Assembly: GCA_025765615.1 (NCBI GenBank)
Contig: JAIVFJ010000028.1
Coordinates: 186,001-250,000, forward strand
Length of the DNA: 64,000 nucleotides
From: Zopfochytrium polystomum
Lineage: Eukaryota > Chytridiomycota > Chytridiomycetes > Chytridiales > Chytridiaceae
Direction of reading: 5' to 3'
A program made the translations under genes and the position numbers. The notes below the pieces were generated by a model, which had not been told where the DNA came from, searched no databases, and worked only from the letters and a program-made list of their open reading frames with translations. Shown here piece after piece: positions 46,087-55,900 of this stretch. Numbering within the stretch: the stretch's first letter is position 1; each line of letters starts with the position of its first letter.

Positions 46087-47208
46087 GTGATCACCGTGAC
46101 TTGTACAGTGGGAAAATCGTTCCGCGATCGTACAAATCACACAAATTCCACGATGCAGAGACGTGCTCACAACGATCCCACCACCTCTTTCATCTTCTTG
46201 GTCCTGAGCAGAGGGACATCGCCGAAAACCATTCACAGGCGCTTCAACATGCACCAAGAACCCCCGCATTCACTGTTTTGGAAAGAATCCTTTCGCTTCA
46301 GCAAGGATGAGATGCTCGAGCTCGTTGGCCTCCTCGAAGTGCCCGATCCAGTCATCACTCAGAACCGACTCGTTGCATCAGCGTTTGAAGCACTGAGTAT
46401 GACTCTCCGGCGGCTGGCATATCCAAATCGACTGGCAGATCTGGAACGAGTGTTTGGCTGGCCGAAGTCAGCCATTTCGCAGTTCACCAACATAGTTATA
46501 AGCCACATCTATGAACGGTTCAAACATCTTCTCGTTCTGGATAACCTTCGATTAACAAAAAAAAAGCTTGACTCTTTTGTGGATGCTGTTCACCGTGCTG
46601 GTGCTCCGCTCCAGACTTGTGTTGGTTTTATTGATGGAACAGTACGTGGAATAAGCCGCCCGCAGCAAAATCAAAAGGTGGTGTACAATGGTCACAGGCA
46701 CAAGCATGCCCTTAAGTATCAGGGCATAACGACCCCAGATGGCATAATCATCCACTTGTTTGGACCTGTTGCTGGCAGTCGACATGATTGCTACCTCCTG
46801 AAAAAAAGCGGAATCATTGACACTCTAAATGAGCAGTTCGAACAAGATGGGAAGTTCTATGTCATCTACGGCGATCCTGCTTACGGAATGCAGCTGCATA
46901 TAATTTCACCATTCAAAGGTGCTCATTTGCAGGAGGAAGAGGCCGAATTCAACAAGCGAATGAGTGCAGTTCGAGTTTGTGTTGAATGGAGTTTTGGACA
47001 TGTCTTACAGAACTGGGCGTTTGTGGACTACAGCAAGAACCAAAAAGTGTACCTTCAGCAGGTTGGCAAAATGTATGCAGTTGCTGTGCTTCTTACGAAT
47101 ATTCACTCGTGTTACAATGGAAACCAAACGGCATCTTACTTTGGTGTGGACCCCCCAACGGTTCGAGAATACTTGCACACACTCCCAATTCCGGAGATTG
47201 CTGCTTAA
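46087..47208 (+). CDS. Harbinger transposase (HARBI1-like DDE nuclease)
   Basis: The 373-residue open frame has the DDE_4 fold signature: D183 in FIDGTVRG, D263 in YGDPAYG and E300 in CVEWSFGH. GPVAGSRHDCYLL and the N-terminal helix-turn-helix-like region (LADLERVFGWPKSAISQFTN) fit the family. The first ATG lies just inside the left terminus; M23 (46,153) and M55 (46,249) are alternative starts closer to the conserved region. The stop is at 47,206-47,208, 12 bp from the convergent gene's stop. No frameshift or internal stop is seen. Confidence 0.9.
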   Translation: MITVTCTVGKSFRDRTNHTNSTMQRRAHNDPTTSFIFLVLSRGTSPKTIHRRFNMHQEPPHSLFWKESFRFSKDEMLELVGLLEVPDPVITQNRLVASAFEALSMTLRRLAYPNRLADLERVFGWPKSAISQFTNIVISHIYERFKHLLVLDNLRLTKKKLDSFVDAVHRAGAPLQTCVGFIDGTVRGISRPQQNQKVVYNGHRHKHALKYQGITTPDGIIIHLFGPVAGSRHDCYLLKKSGIIDTLNEQFEQDGKFYVIYGDPAYGMQLHIISPFKGAHLQEEEAEFNKRMSAVRVCVEWSFGHVLQNWAFVDYSKNQKVYLQQVGKMYAVAVLLTNIHSCYNGNQTASYFGVDPPTVREYLHTLPIPEIAA

Positions 47209-47220
47209 ATGAAGAGTCGT

Positions 47221-48740
47221 TTATTTTGTGGGAAGTTTTTCAAGTAATGCCATCAAGACTTTATGCTGTGCCTCCCTTTCTGCCTTCTCCATCTCAAACC
47301 TTTTCCTCTCAAGCTCTTCTCTATGGGCTCTACCAGCTTGATCCAGTGCAAGGCGTTCTTGCTCAAGCTTAAGCTTTTTTTCCTCCAAATCCAACTCACG
47401 TTCACGCAAAGATTTCTCCAATTTCTCCTTTTTGTGCTGCATGTCTACAAACTCTTCCATTAGCGAGAGATGCGTTCGCTTGCCCGATCGCTGAGTGGAC
47501 GAGCTTGTTTCTGTTGAATTTTCCTCCTCAGCATCAGAGTCCACATCTGAATCAGTGGCTGAGGCTGATTTGCGTTTTCGTTTTACCATTCGCTGAAGAG
47601 ACGCTGCCACGATCTCCGCGCCTTTCTCTTCTCGTTTCTTATCAGCTGCCTTTTTGCTTTCGCTTTCCTTTTCTTTCTCCTCATTGGCTTCATGTATCTG
47701 GGATTACGTTGAAGAGCATTTAGCAGACTCCCACATGAGATTTTGCACTACTCACCAACTCTGATAAATCCTGCAACAGCTTCTCACGCTTGTCATATTC
47801 CTCCTCAGTTCCTGATGCTCTCATGGATGTGATTGTGTCCTTTTCAAACGCCTCCATGAGCTTGTCAAAACGACGCTGACAAGCCAGTCCATCTGGTTGT
47901 TTCCGACCCTCCCGCTTATCAAGGCTTGCAGTCAGAGACTTTGCAACAGCAGCCCACGCTGCCATAGTTTTTCCATGCTTTGCATCATACGGCGAATGGT
48001 TGATGATCTCTTTGAGCAGAGCAACGTCTTCTGAGGCGGAAACGAAATGCAACTGGTTTCGTTCCTGCAGCCTGAAAAGGGAATAGTTTGAGATTCTGCA
48101 CTGGACCTGTAAGTCAATGGGCACTGTGAAGGAGGATGCTGTGGTGGTGGCTGGTGGTGGAAAGGGGTGGGGGTGGGGGAAGGGTCCTGGAACAGGGCAA
48201 CGACGGCACCCATGACGGCGCTTCAGCTGACTCTTTGGATCCTGCTCCAGATGCGGCTTCTGCTCACACTCCTGCTTGTGCTCCTGCGGCAGGAGGAGCG
48301 GCGAGATGAGTGGCAGAAGGAGAGGGGACGTGGGTTGGCAGGAGGCGTAGGAGACGTAGCAGGTGGGATTCTGACGATAGCCTGGAGTATCTCTGTGATC
48401 CGCTCCCACTGCCACTGCTGCGACAATGGAGGGGTTTGCGGAGTGGGACCGGACGTCGTTGCTGTGGCCGCCGCTGCTGTTGCCGTCGTTGATGCTGATG
48501 CTGGCGGCGGCGGTGGTGGTGTTGAGCCGCTCTTGCCGCTGGGACAGGGCTGACGATGGAAGCTGGTGCTGCAACTCAGATCAGCGCAAAGGGAACGGGG
48601 AAGCCAGTTTCTGTTTCATGCAGGAGCAACCGATCATCGATCATTCCAGGAAGGGATGGGGATGGCAAGGGAGGGGCCAGGAGTGACAAAAGAGTACTCA
48701 CCAGCTGGGGATTGGGGTTTACACCTTCAGCCTCGCTCAT
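47221..48740 (-). CDS. Harbinger-borne Myb/SANT-like DNA-binding protein
   Basis: The second Harbinger gene normally supplies nuclear import and terminus recognition for the transposase. MSEAEGVNPNPQL (48,740) ends at a GTGAGT intron. The large middle exon contains a Myb-like trihelix: DVALLKEIINHSPYDAKHGK, MAAWAAVAKSLTASL and CQRRFDKLMEAFEKD, then EEYDKREKLLQDLSELV. After an intron near 47,700-47,750 the C-terminus is a long charged coiled coil (LEKSLRERELDLEEKKLKLE) ending MALLEKLPTK at 47,221. The exact exon 1-2 splice site was not resolved. No disabling change is seen. Confidence 0.72.
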
Positions 48741-49407
48741 CGTGAAGTGGACCGACAGTGAGCTGGTGGTCAATGTGTTTTTTCAGCAGCAAATTTCACA
48801 GTGAAAAAGTGGTTCAGCACGGTGAACCGTCACTGTGCAAAAAAAATTTGGAAATGTACGGTGGCGGAAACTCTCTAACAAATCCGTAGACGACAAGATG
48901 GTGTCACGACTGCTCCCAACGAGTTAGCAGCAGCACTCACACGTTATCAGCACTACCCCATCGGGAGAGCGAACAGCCGACGCCAGGGCAGGATCTGGTG
49001 AAGTTGCAGACGACGAGATCGACTGCAGCGAAATTGGAGTGACAATTGCGACAATCAGATCACAATCACGACAATATTGTCACAAGAAAAATCTACTGGT
49101 ACGATCCCTCCCCAGTGAGGACAGCAAGGTTGCTGAGCGGTCGGCTACTAGATCACAATGATGGACAAGGAGTACGAAAATATTCCGGAATTTGAGGCGT
49201 CGACAGATGACTGGCCTGACTTCAAGCGTCTATTCACAACTTTTTTGGAAGTCAAGGAAATGCTCTATGTTGTCGAGCATGAAAATGACACATACACAGG
49301 TTCCGATGATGTGAGACTACACCGAGGTCTCAGTGATAAAGTCTAGGGATTTTATTCGCAAAAACAAGCGTACCTGTCATAAAACCGCAAGGATCGGGAC
49401 CCCTATT

Positions 49408-49761
49408 ATGTTATGAATCACCCTCTGGAAACCTCTGGAACCTTCTAGAACATTCCTTCATGGAACCTTCTGGAACCTTCTGGAACCTTCTAGAACATTC
49501 CTTCATGGAACCTTGTGGAACCTTCTGGAACCTTCTTTGCTTTCCTGACTTGTCTTGTTGTCATTGGTATCATTGGTATCATTGTATTACTAATTGCTCT
49601 TTCTGGAACTTTCTTGGAGTCTTGACAAGGAACACTCTCAAAAGGTATAAAAGGGGGATGGGGGACCTGTCCCATCCCTCAAGTGAATTATTGTTTCCAA
49701 TACAATCATCACTCCTCTCAGTTCCTTGTCTGCCTTGCCCTGTCCTGCCCTGTTCCTGACA
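49408..49761 (+). mobile_element. Solo LTR, family A copy 2 (354 bp), HSE-bearing
   Basis: TGTTATGAATC..TTCCTGACA is flanked by perfect TATTA duplications (49,403-49,407; 49,762-49,766). It carries 20 phased pentamers (49,436-49,535), 17 of them perfect nGAAn/nTTCn, then a three-unit HSE (49,600-49,614) and TATAAAA (49,646-49,652). It exceeds copy 1 by one 45-bp block of the array. It lies inside element C, so it is younger than C. Confidence 0.92.
49436..49535 (+). promoter_or_regulatory. Heat-shock-element array in the family A LTR
   Basis: Contiguous five-base units alternate GGAAC or AGAAC with CTTCT or ATTCC in one phase, the recognised HSF trimer binding arrangement. Only the two TTCAT units and one CTTGT depart from nGAAn/nTTCn. 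Confidence 0.8.
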
Positions 49762-50888
49762 TATTATTGCTCCCAGTTCTTTAGTTTCCAAGGCGTTATC
49801 AAAGTGTATTTGCAGCTAACCCGTCTTTATTATTGGGTCTGCTTTTACTACTTTTGTCTTAACAGTTTCTGTTGCGCCAGGGTTTTCTCAACATATTTTC
49901 TTTTTCGGTGACTAACGGAGACTGCCTGACTGCCTAGGGATGGGGTGCCTGACAGGCCGTACCCCAAGTCCGCCTAATTTATTATTTATTTTCGGCACTT
50001 GTACATACACGCATGGGGGTTGGGGGGGACTTAGAGCATTTGTGGTGGATGCTCCAAGTCAGGGGTTGACTTGTCAATTTTCTCTCTCTCTGTTTTTGGG
50101 CCATTTCTCTTTTTCCTTTTCTTCAATCTGATTTCTGTCCATTGGCACCAATACAGAGTCCCTTCAAATCCATCTGGCCCACAAAGGTGAGGGTAGTGAG
50201 AGATGGTACACACCTGGGTGTGTACATGGTCCCTTCGTGGGGCTCCTCTTAAGGGGCCGTGGGTGGGGAATGCAGCTGGCCCCACCAGCGACTGTGTGAC
50301 ATCGCCAGCTCTGTGTTGGAGTGAGGATCACAGGTACTCGCCCGCTGCGACAACGGTGGTGGTGGTGGCGACGACGACGGCGTCGTCGTCCCCAACCTTC
50401 CCGTCCCCGCGAGGGTGTTGTTGGCCGCACTTGGTGCAGCCCGCGACACCTGAGAGTTCGATCTACGAGTGCCTGCCTCGGTCCTATTGCTGTGAGAGTG
50501 GGATGTGTGAGCACGAGTGCGATGCGATAAAGCCCGTTGGTCAAGTGATTGTGCCAACGCAGCCCAGTGGGGTGCGTGTACGATTGCAGGTGTTTCCGCG
50601 TGCGAGTTCCCTGCTGGCGACCTTCCGACCCCTACATAGTCGACTCCCTTCTCTCTCTCCCCCCTGTCGCTGGCGACGACGGGGGCTCCTGCAGCACCGT
50701 CCGCGACGAGGGGCGCTAGGTCGCACCCTGTCTGTCCCGTCGCTATTAACCGCTCCTGTTGTATTTGAGATTAGGTTCCGGAGATAAAAACCCCCGTTTC
50801 CCTCTTCTCTCTCTTTATTCTGCGGTTGTGTTGCGCCCTCAGGAGTGCCCTTCCGTTTCCCCTCGCATCGGCCCGCAGCCACGCGAGT

Positions 50889-50935
50889 AATCGGTGCCCC
50901 GGCACCGATCCTTCAGAGGATTGTCCCTCTGAATG
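50889..50935 (+). other. Two consecutive hairpins in element C
   Basis: ATCGGTGCC-CC-GGCACCGAT is a nine-pair stem, followed within a few bases by TTCAGAGG-loop-CCTCTGAA, an eight-pair stem. They lie near the right end of element C. The function is unknown. Confidence 0.6.
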
Positions 50936-51479
50936 TTCATTCTTTGTGTATGAGACCCCTGTTAGACAGATCAGTAGGGATACTTCGTGGACTAGGCAAG
51001 TAGTAGGGTTGAAACACCCCCTAGACAACAGCCCAATAAAGTTAGTTTTAGCCTATTATTTGCTTTCCCTCACTCTAGGGCCCAGATCCCAGGGTCAAAG
51101 GAGTGAGTATAGTCTCACAATGATACCATTAAGGCGGCATATGCAGCGAATGCGCTGACGAGAAAAAAGGACGACGCTCAAGCTCGAAGCTGGCTACTTG
51201 GAAAGCTACCAAGGGCATCTAGAGACCTATTGAGCAGGTGCACAACTGCACACGAGATGTATGAACACCTGAAGGAGGTCTACGCAACGGTTACTGCATC
51301 AACGACTATGAACACATTGGAACGACTGTTGTCAACAAAGTACGACGATACTGCGGGCAACCGTGCCAACGTGGAGATGGGAGATGACGTGGTCGGGGAT
51401 CCCTGTGTGGGGGGAAGAGAGGGGGCTTGATTGGCTGGAGATTGCTGGGTTGCTGCCTTGGGCTGAGACAAGTCAGCAA

Positions 51480-52838
51480 ATGTCTTCCGCCCCGACCCGC
51501 TCCGAGACAGAGCCCCTTTTGGGGGCCGCTGCCGCCGGCAAGCGGCCTGCTAGGGAAGCCGCCACCGCCTCTGCGGCCGCCACTGCCGCTGCTGGTGGTG
51601 GTCCACCAAGCCGGCCCGGAGAAGTGGTGGCATCCCCCTCATCTTCCTCCTCCTACCACTCCACCGCCATTGCTGCTGTCGCCACGTCCCCTGCGGAAGT
51701 AGTGCTGATCTCTGCTGCTTCCAGCGGATCTCCTCCAGGGGGTGGTCTTGTAGCCGCCGATGCAGCTGCGCCGCCTGCCACCCGCGGCTGGCTCTCATCT
51801 TTTTGGAACCAAATTAGGCTGCAACTGAGTCGCACCACGCCACCGTCGTCCACGCCCCAGGCACCATCGGCTTCATCCAATGTATCCTCGTTATCTGCCG
51901 CGTCCTCCCGGTTCATTCCCAAGAAAGGACGCTGTTGGTGCTGCTGGGAGGAGTCAGAGACCCCTGCCAATCCTCTTGTCCGTGTTTGCCTTGGTTGCAA
52001 GGACCCTGATCTCCAATGGATCCACCAAGTGTGCATCGACGAATACATATCGGCCCTACCGCCACCCCGTCAGCCACCACCTCCGCAACCGCTCCTTGTT
52101 GCCCAGCAGCAGCTAGCGCTTCCACCTCCGCCTCCAAGACTGTTAAATGCACCAGCCTCATCGCCTTTAGATCCGACAGGCACTTCTTCGACGCGGATCA
52201 CCTCAGTTTCGCATGTTGCCATTGATGTGGGAATTGTGGCAGCCGCATCCTCGTCGTCGTCGTCGTCATCAACATCGTCATCGTCGACTTCTTCCCATTC
52301 TCGGCGCTCGTCCCACCGCCAGGATATCGTGGACGAAACAGCACCCCTGTTGGCCAACGACCCTACTGTGGCGATGGGTGCACACCCTCCGCCCCGAGCC
52401 TCTTCTAATCGCCCAAGATTCTACTGTACACGCTGCGCCGACCCGTATACCGTGATCGAGACGCCCATTCCCCGGATTTACGTGTTAATGGAGGACCTAT
52501 TCCTCAAGCTAGCAATGCTCGTTATGACAGTCTGCATTATTGTTCTCACGGTTTGCTGCATCATACTTTTAGTACAGCACTGGGGCACCAACCACTATGT
52601 CATCGACATTGGGTACGGATTCCGAGTCCGCACGACCGTGTTTGCTGGTGCGATGCTCCTATTCTGCCATGCACTGAACGGTATGACCTTTTGGATGGTG
52701 TGGGACCACTGTGGAGGACGCACGCGGAAACATGTTGTTCCTATTAGCGACGAAGTTTTGGAGGAACATGAACGGCAAAGCGTTTCCGCCGCCACAGCCG
52801 CAACTTCGACGGAGGGTGGTGTCGTGGGCACAGCCTGA
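51480..52838 (+). CDS. RING-CH (MARCH-like) membrane E3 ligase with a split zinc finger
   Basis: A 452-residue intronless frame. A low-complexity N-terminus leads to RCWCCWEESE (C152, C155), C170, C173, H182 and C185 (WIHQVCIDEYI), which fits a C4HC3 finger; spacing at C170-C173 is two residues rather than the usual one. The last pair, C316 and C319 (RFYCTRCADPY), comes only after about 130 residues of Pro/Ser runs. Two membrane segments follow (LAMLVMTVCIIVLTVCCIIL and VFAGAMLLFCHALNGMTFW). Membrane RING-CH proteins ubiquitinate membrane clients; targets here are unknown. An upstream in-frame ATG at 51,363 lies in retroelement sequence, so 51,480 is preferred. Confidence 0.75.
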   Translation: MSSAPTRSETEPLLGAAAAGKRPAREAATASAAATAAAGGGPPSRPGEVVASPSSSSSYHSTAIAAVATSPAEVVLISAASSGSPPGGGLVAADAAAPPATRGWLSSFWNQIRLQLSRTTPPSSTPQAPSASSNVSSLSAASSRFIPKKGRCWCCWEESETPANPLVRVCLGCKDPDLQWIHQVCIDEYISALPPPRQPPPPQPLLVAQQQLALPPPPPRLLNAPASSPLDPTGTSSTRITSVSHVAIDVGIVAAASSSSSSSSTSSSSTSSHSRRSSHRQDIVDETAPLLANDPTVAMGAHPPPRASSNRPRFYCTRCADPYTVIETPIPRIYVLMEDLFLKLAMLVMTVCIIVLTVCCIILLVQHWGTNHYVIDIGYGFRVRTTVFAGAMLLFCHALNGMTFWMVWDHCGGRTRKHVVPISDEVLEEHERQSVSAATAATSTEGGVVGTA

Positions 52839-52972
52839 TGTGCGCATCATTTTTTTTTTAAAAAAGTTGTTTTCTGTTGCTGTTTTGCTTGTGGACGGAC
52901 AAAGTGTGGCCGTTGAAACCTTTTTTTTTATTTTTTTATTTTTTTTTTTTTCCAACCAAGACAATTCCCGCA

Positions 52973-55900
52973 ATGGCCATAGTTTCTGGTGAGGTCGAAC
53001 CTCTTGAGCGGCTGCCTCAGGCGTCGGATCGACGGACGGGTGTCGACCTCGCCGACTCCACGGTGTTCGCAGCCGCAGCACCGGCGTCTCCTGACCAGCA
53101 CCTGCAAACAGACGCATCGAACACGGCACAAGGTTGGAAGAAAGGCTGCTGAGGTTGTTGCCGCAGTGTCTGATCGCTTTGCTTAAATGATTCGTAGAAC
53201 CCGGCACGTATGGCCGAGCACTCTACGACTTCGCTCCGCAGCTTCCTGGCGAGCTCTCTTTTGAGGAAGACGACATGATTTTCTTGTCGTCGACGCAGCA
53301 ACAACAAGGGTGGCTGTACGGGGAGAACCACGGGGTTTGGGGCTGGTTTCCCGAAACATACGTTCAAATTCTGAGCCCCGAAGAGGCCGCGCTTGCGTAC
53401 TCGGAGGGAATTGCGGAAAGCTCTGTCGCGGCAGATGAAGCTTCGGATATCTTGAGAGACGATGGCTCGACAGTGGACGACTCTGAACTCGGTGATTCTG
53501 CGGACGCTCTTTCGAACCCCGCGTCTCACTCTGACACAGCCGTCGCCACACCGGCGCTCACTGCGATCGCCCAGAGCAGCGAGCCGCAAAGCGCTCTGAC
53601 CTCATCAAATACCACCCATCACTCGCGTTCGTGGTTCGCCAAATACAAGAAGCGGAAAGCGTCCGGCACTCCAGAGGACGCGGCGATCACACATGGGGAA
53701 CCGCTCAGTCGAACCGCATCGCTGCGCAAAGGCCAGCAGCAAACCTTGGACCCAAACGACTCGGCCGACGCCGAGCCCGGTGTGTCTCTGGCCAAGCCTG
53801 ACTTGGACTCGGCCTCTACCACCCACTCATCCGTGGCGAAAGCCAAAGAGAAGCGCTCGGCGAAGTCCAAAGCCAGCTCCAAGGCGAGCTCGAAGAAGGG
53901 GACCGCCGAAAACAGCCGCACGGTGTCCATCGTTGGTGGACCGGCGAGTATGAAGCCGCGCTGGGTTGACTTTGTGGGCAGCGTCGACGCCGTCGACAAG
54001 CTCGGGTTAAGCTCCAACGAAAAGCAGAGGCAGGAGGTCATATACGAGATTATTCGGACAGAAAGGGATTACGTGGAAGATCTAGGGCTGATCACTGATG
54101 TAAGGCGAACAAAAGCTCTTGCCCTCTGCAGCAAAATAGACTTTAACTCAATAATCAGTTATATATAAAACCCTTGGAGAAAAGCAAGCTGCTTCGTCCA
54201 AAGGAAATATCCATCGTCTTCTCGAACGTGAAAGCCCTGCTTGCCGTCAATATGGTAATTTTGGCTGTCAGATACCTAAGTTCAAACCATGCATAAATAC
54301 GAAACAGGAGCTTTTGAGACTACTGGAGCATCGACAGGCCTCCAGTTCCTCCGGCGTTATCAACCAAATCGGCGATATTTTCATTCAAGTGGTACGAACC
54401 AGTTTTAGTCCGTACTTACAGCTCACTGCGCTTTAAACAAAGAGCGACTTTCTGAAGATGTACCTGCTTTACTGCAGTAATCAGCCCCATGCGGTCTTGC
54501 AATTGCAAACGCTTCGCCACAACAAACAGTTTTGCAAATTCCTGGACCAGTGTGCAGCACTTCCAGCGTCGAAAAACCTGAATCTATCAAATTACCTGTC
54601 AGTGACCAAAGTCATGTGTTATTGATTGCTCACTAGGGTGAAAGCCTGAAACCCGTTCAGCGAATTTGCAAGTACCCTCTTCTGCTTCGACAGGTTTTGA
54701 AGTACACCGACCCAACCCATGTGGATTTCGATGAAGTCTCCAAGGCATTGGCGAAAATTGAAACCGTCGTCATTATGGTGAACGAGGGAGCTCGTCATAA
54801 AGAAATGGTTGATAAGATGGTCGAGCTCCAAAGCAACCTTCCTGTACGGCTTACACTCACTGAAATGCGAAATACTCACAAATATTTAGAAATCGCAAAT
54901 CGTTGTTCCTCCTCGGACCTTGAAAAAGTACGGAACATTAGACCTTATTAAGCGAAGCGGAGAGCGGAAGAAACGGGACGTCTATCTATTTAGCGACATG
55001 CTCCTCGTTCTTAAAGTCGACGGAGACAAATTGAAAATCGTTGCTACTGTGCCCTTTGACATGATTTTGGTAAACTCTCTGAAAGATGACGATGCCAAAG
55101 GGGATTTTGTTGTTGAGGTTATCCACATCAACAATGCAAAGTACACCTTGTCTTTTGAATCCGCCGCGTCGAAGCAGCAATGGGTGCAGGCATTTCAAGA
55201 AGGGTTGGACACATGGACGGTCTCCCACCTTTCCAGGACTGCCTCGTCAAGCCAACCACCGGTTGAGATTCGAGTAATTCACCCAGACGGGCAAGAGGAG
55301 CCAGCCACCTGCGCGTCTGGTGATGGCTCCATCAAATCCTCCAATGACGATGATTCGGCTGACCACTACACCAAAAAGGCGAAGCCAGAGTTCGGCATTC
55401 CCAAAAGGGTTCCTCCTCCACTACCAAGCGCCAAGAGTCCACGTCGAAGCATGGCAGCCGCTGAGTCAAGACCCGAGGTATCCACACTGATAGCAGAGTC
55501 CCTGGCTGAGCGCCGGTCTCTCGACGATGGGACCATATTCTTCGAACAGCGACGCGGCCACGTGGGAGACTTTTCTCGTGTGGGAGAGTCTGGGAACGTG
55601 TCCGAGGCGCCAACCCCATCCGAGGCGCCAACTCCACCAGTCGCAGTAGCACCGCCCCTCCGTCGGTCGCTGTCAGTCGAGCAGGTATCACAGCAGTCCC
55701 GGATCGCCTCCAACCGATTCGTACTGCAAGATGCCGTGCACTTTGCGCCGGAGCACACTGCAAAATCAGGGGCGGCGTGGCACACCCGAGCCGTGTCGCT
55801 GGGCACCGAGGTGAAGCCCGCAAGCAGGTCTATTCCAAATATCAGTGGAGCGGCGGCTCTCGTCGCGGCGATTGAGCGGCTCAAGCAGGCCACGGAAACA

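Larger units (their letters stand above)
46034..48876. mobile_element. Intact PIF/Harbinger DNA transposon
   Basis: The element is 2,843 bp with perfect 18-bp terminal inverted repeats starting AGAGAGTTTCCGCCACCG (46,034-46,051 and 48,859-48,876) and flanking AAC duplications (46,031-46,033, 48,877-48,879). It carries two convergent genes, a DDE transposase and a Myb/SANT-like protein, the usual two-gene layout of the superfamily. Subterminal CACAGTGA/CACCGTG motifs occur near both ends. Both frames are open, so it may be recently active. Confidence 0.93.
45568..49157 (+). mobile_element. Presumed LTR and leader of element B, interrupted by a solo LTR and a Harbinger
   Basis: From TGTTAACAG (45,568) to the gag start at 49,158 only about 430 bp remain after removing the solo LTR (45,592-45,899) and the Harbinger element (46,034-48,876) with their target duplications. 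TTATCAGCAC at about 48,943 looks like a Copia-type primer-binding site, which would put the LTR end just before it and the LTR at about 215 bp. This places pol left and gag right of a single LTR. Confidence 0.45.
49310..51119. mobile_element. Element C, 1,810 bp with TGTGAGACTA/TAGTCTCACA ends (long solo LTR or non-autonomous element)
   Basis: Ten-base inverted ends beginning TG and finishing CA are flanked by ATGA (49,306-49,309 and 51,120-51,123). Without the nested solo LTR it is about 1.45 kb. No credible protein is encoded; AATAAA occurs at 51,036-51,041. TG..CA ends and a 4-bp duplication fit a long solo LTR, but a non-autonomous element cannot be excluded. A related end is at 20,853-20,890. 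Confidence 0.7.
49158..51428 (+). pseudogene. Copia gag of element B, interrupted by element C
   Basis: The frame starts at ATG 49,158 and runs with no stop to the insertion at 49,309. After the insertion, gag resumes at 51,124 in the same frame once one 4-bp duplication copy is removed; WLLGKLPRASRDLL and EMYEHLKEVYATVTA are typical of UBN2-type Copia gag. It ends at a stop near 51,428 that lies beyond the homologous part. The insertion itself makes gag non-functional, and no downstream pol follows. Confidence 0.75.

Noticed and set aside
45678..46094. Small open frames across the family A LTR
   Set aside because: They arise from the pentamer array; both strands remain open because the repeat avoids stops.
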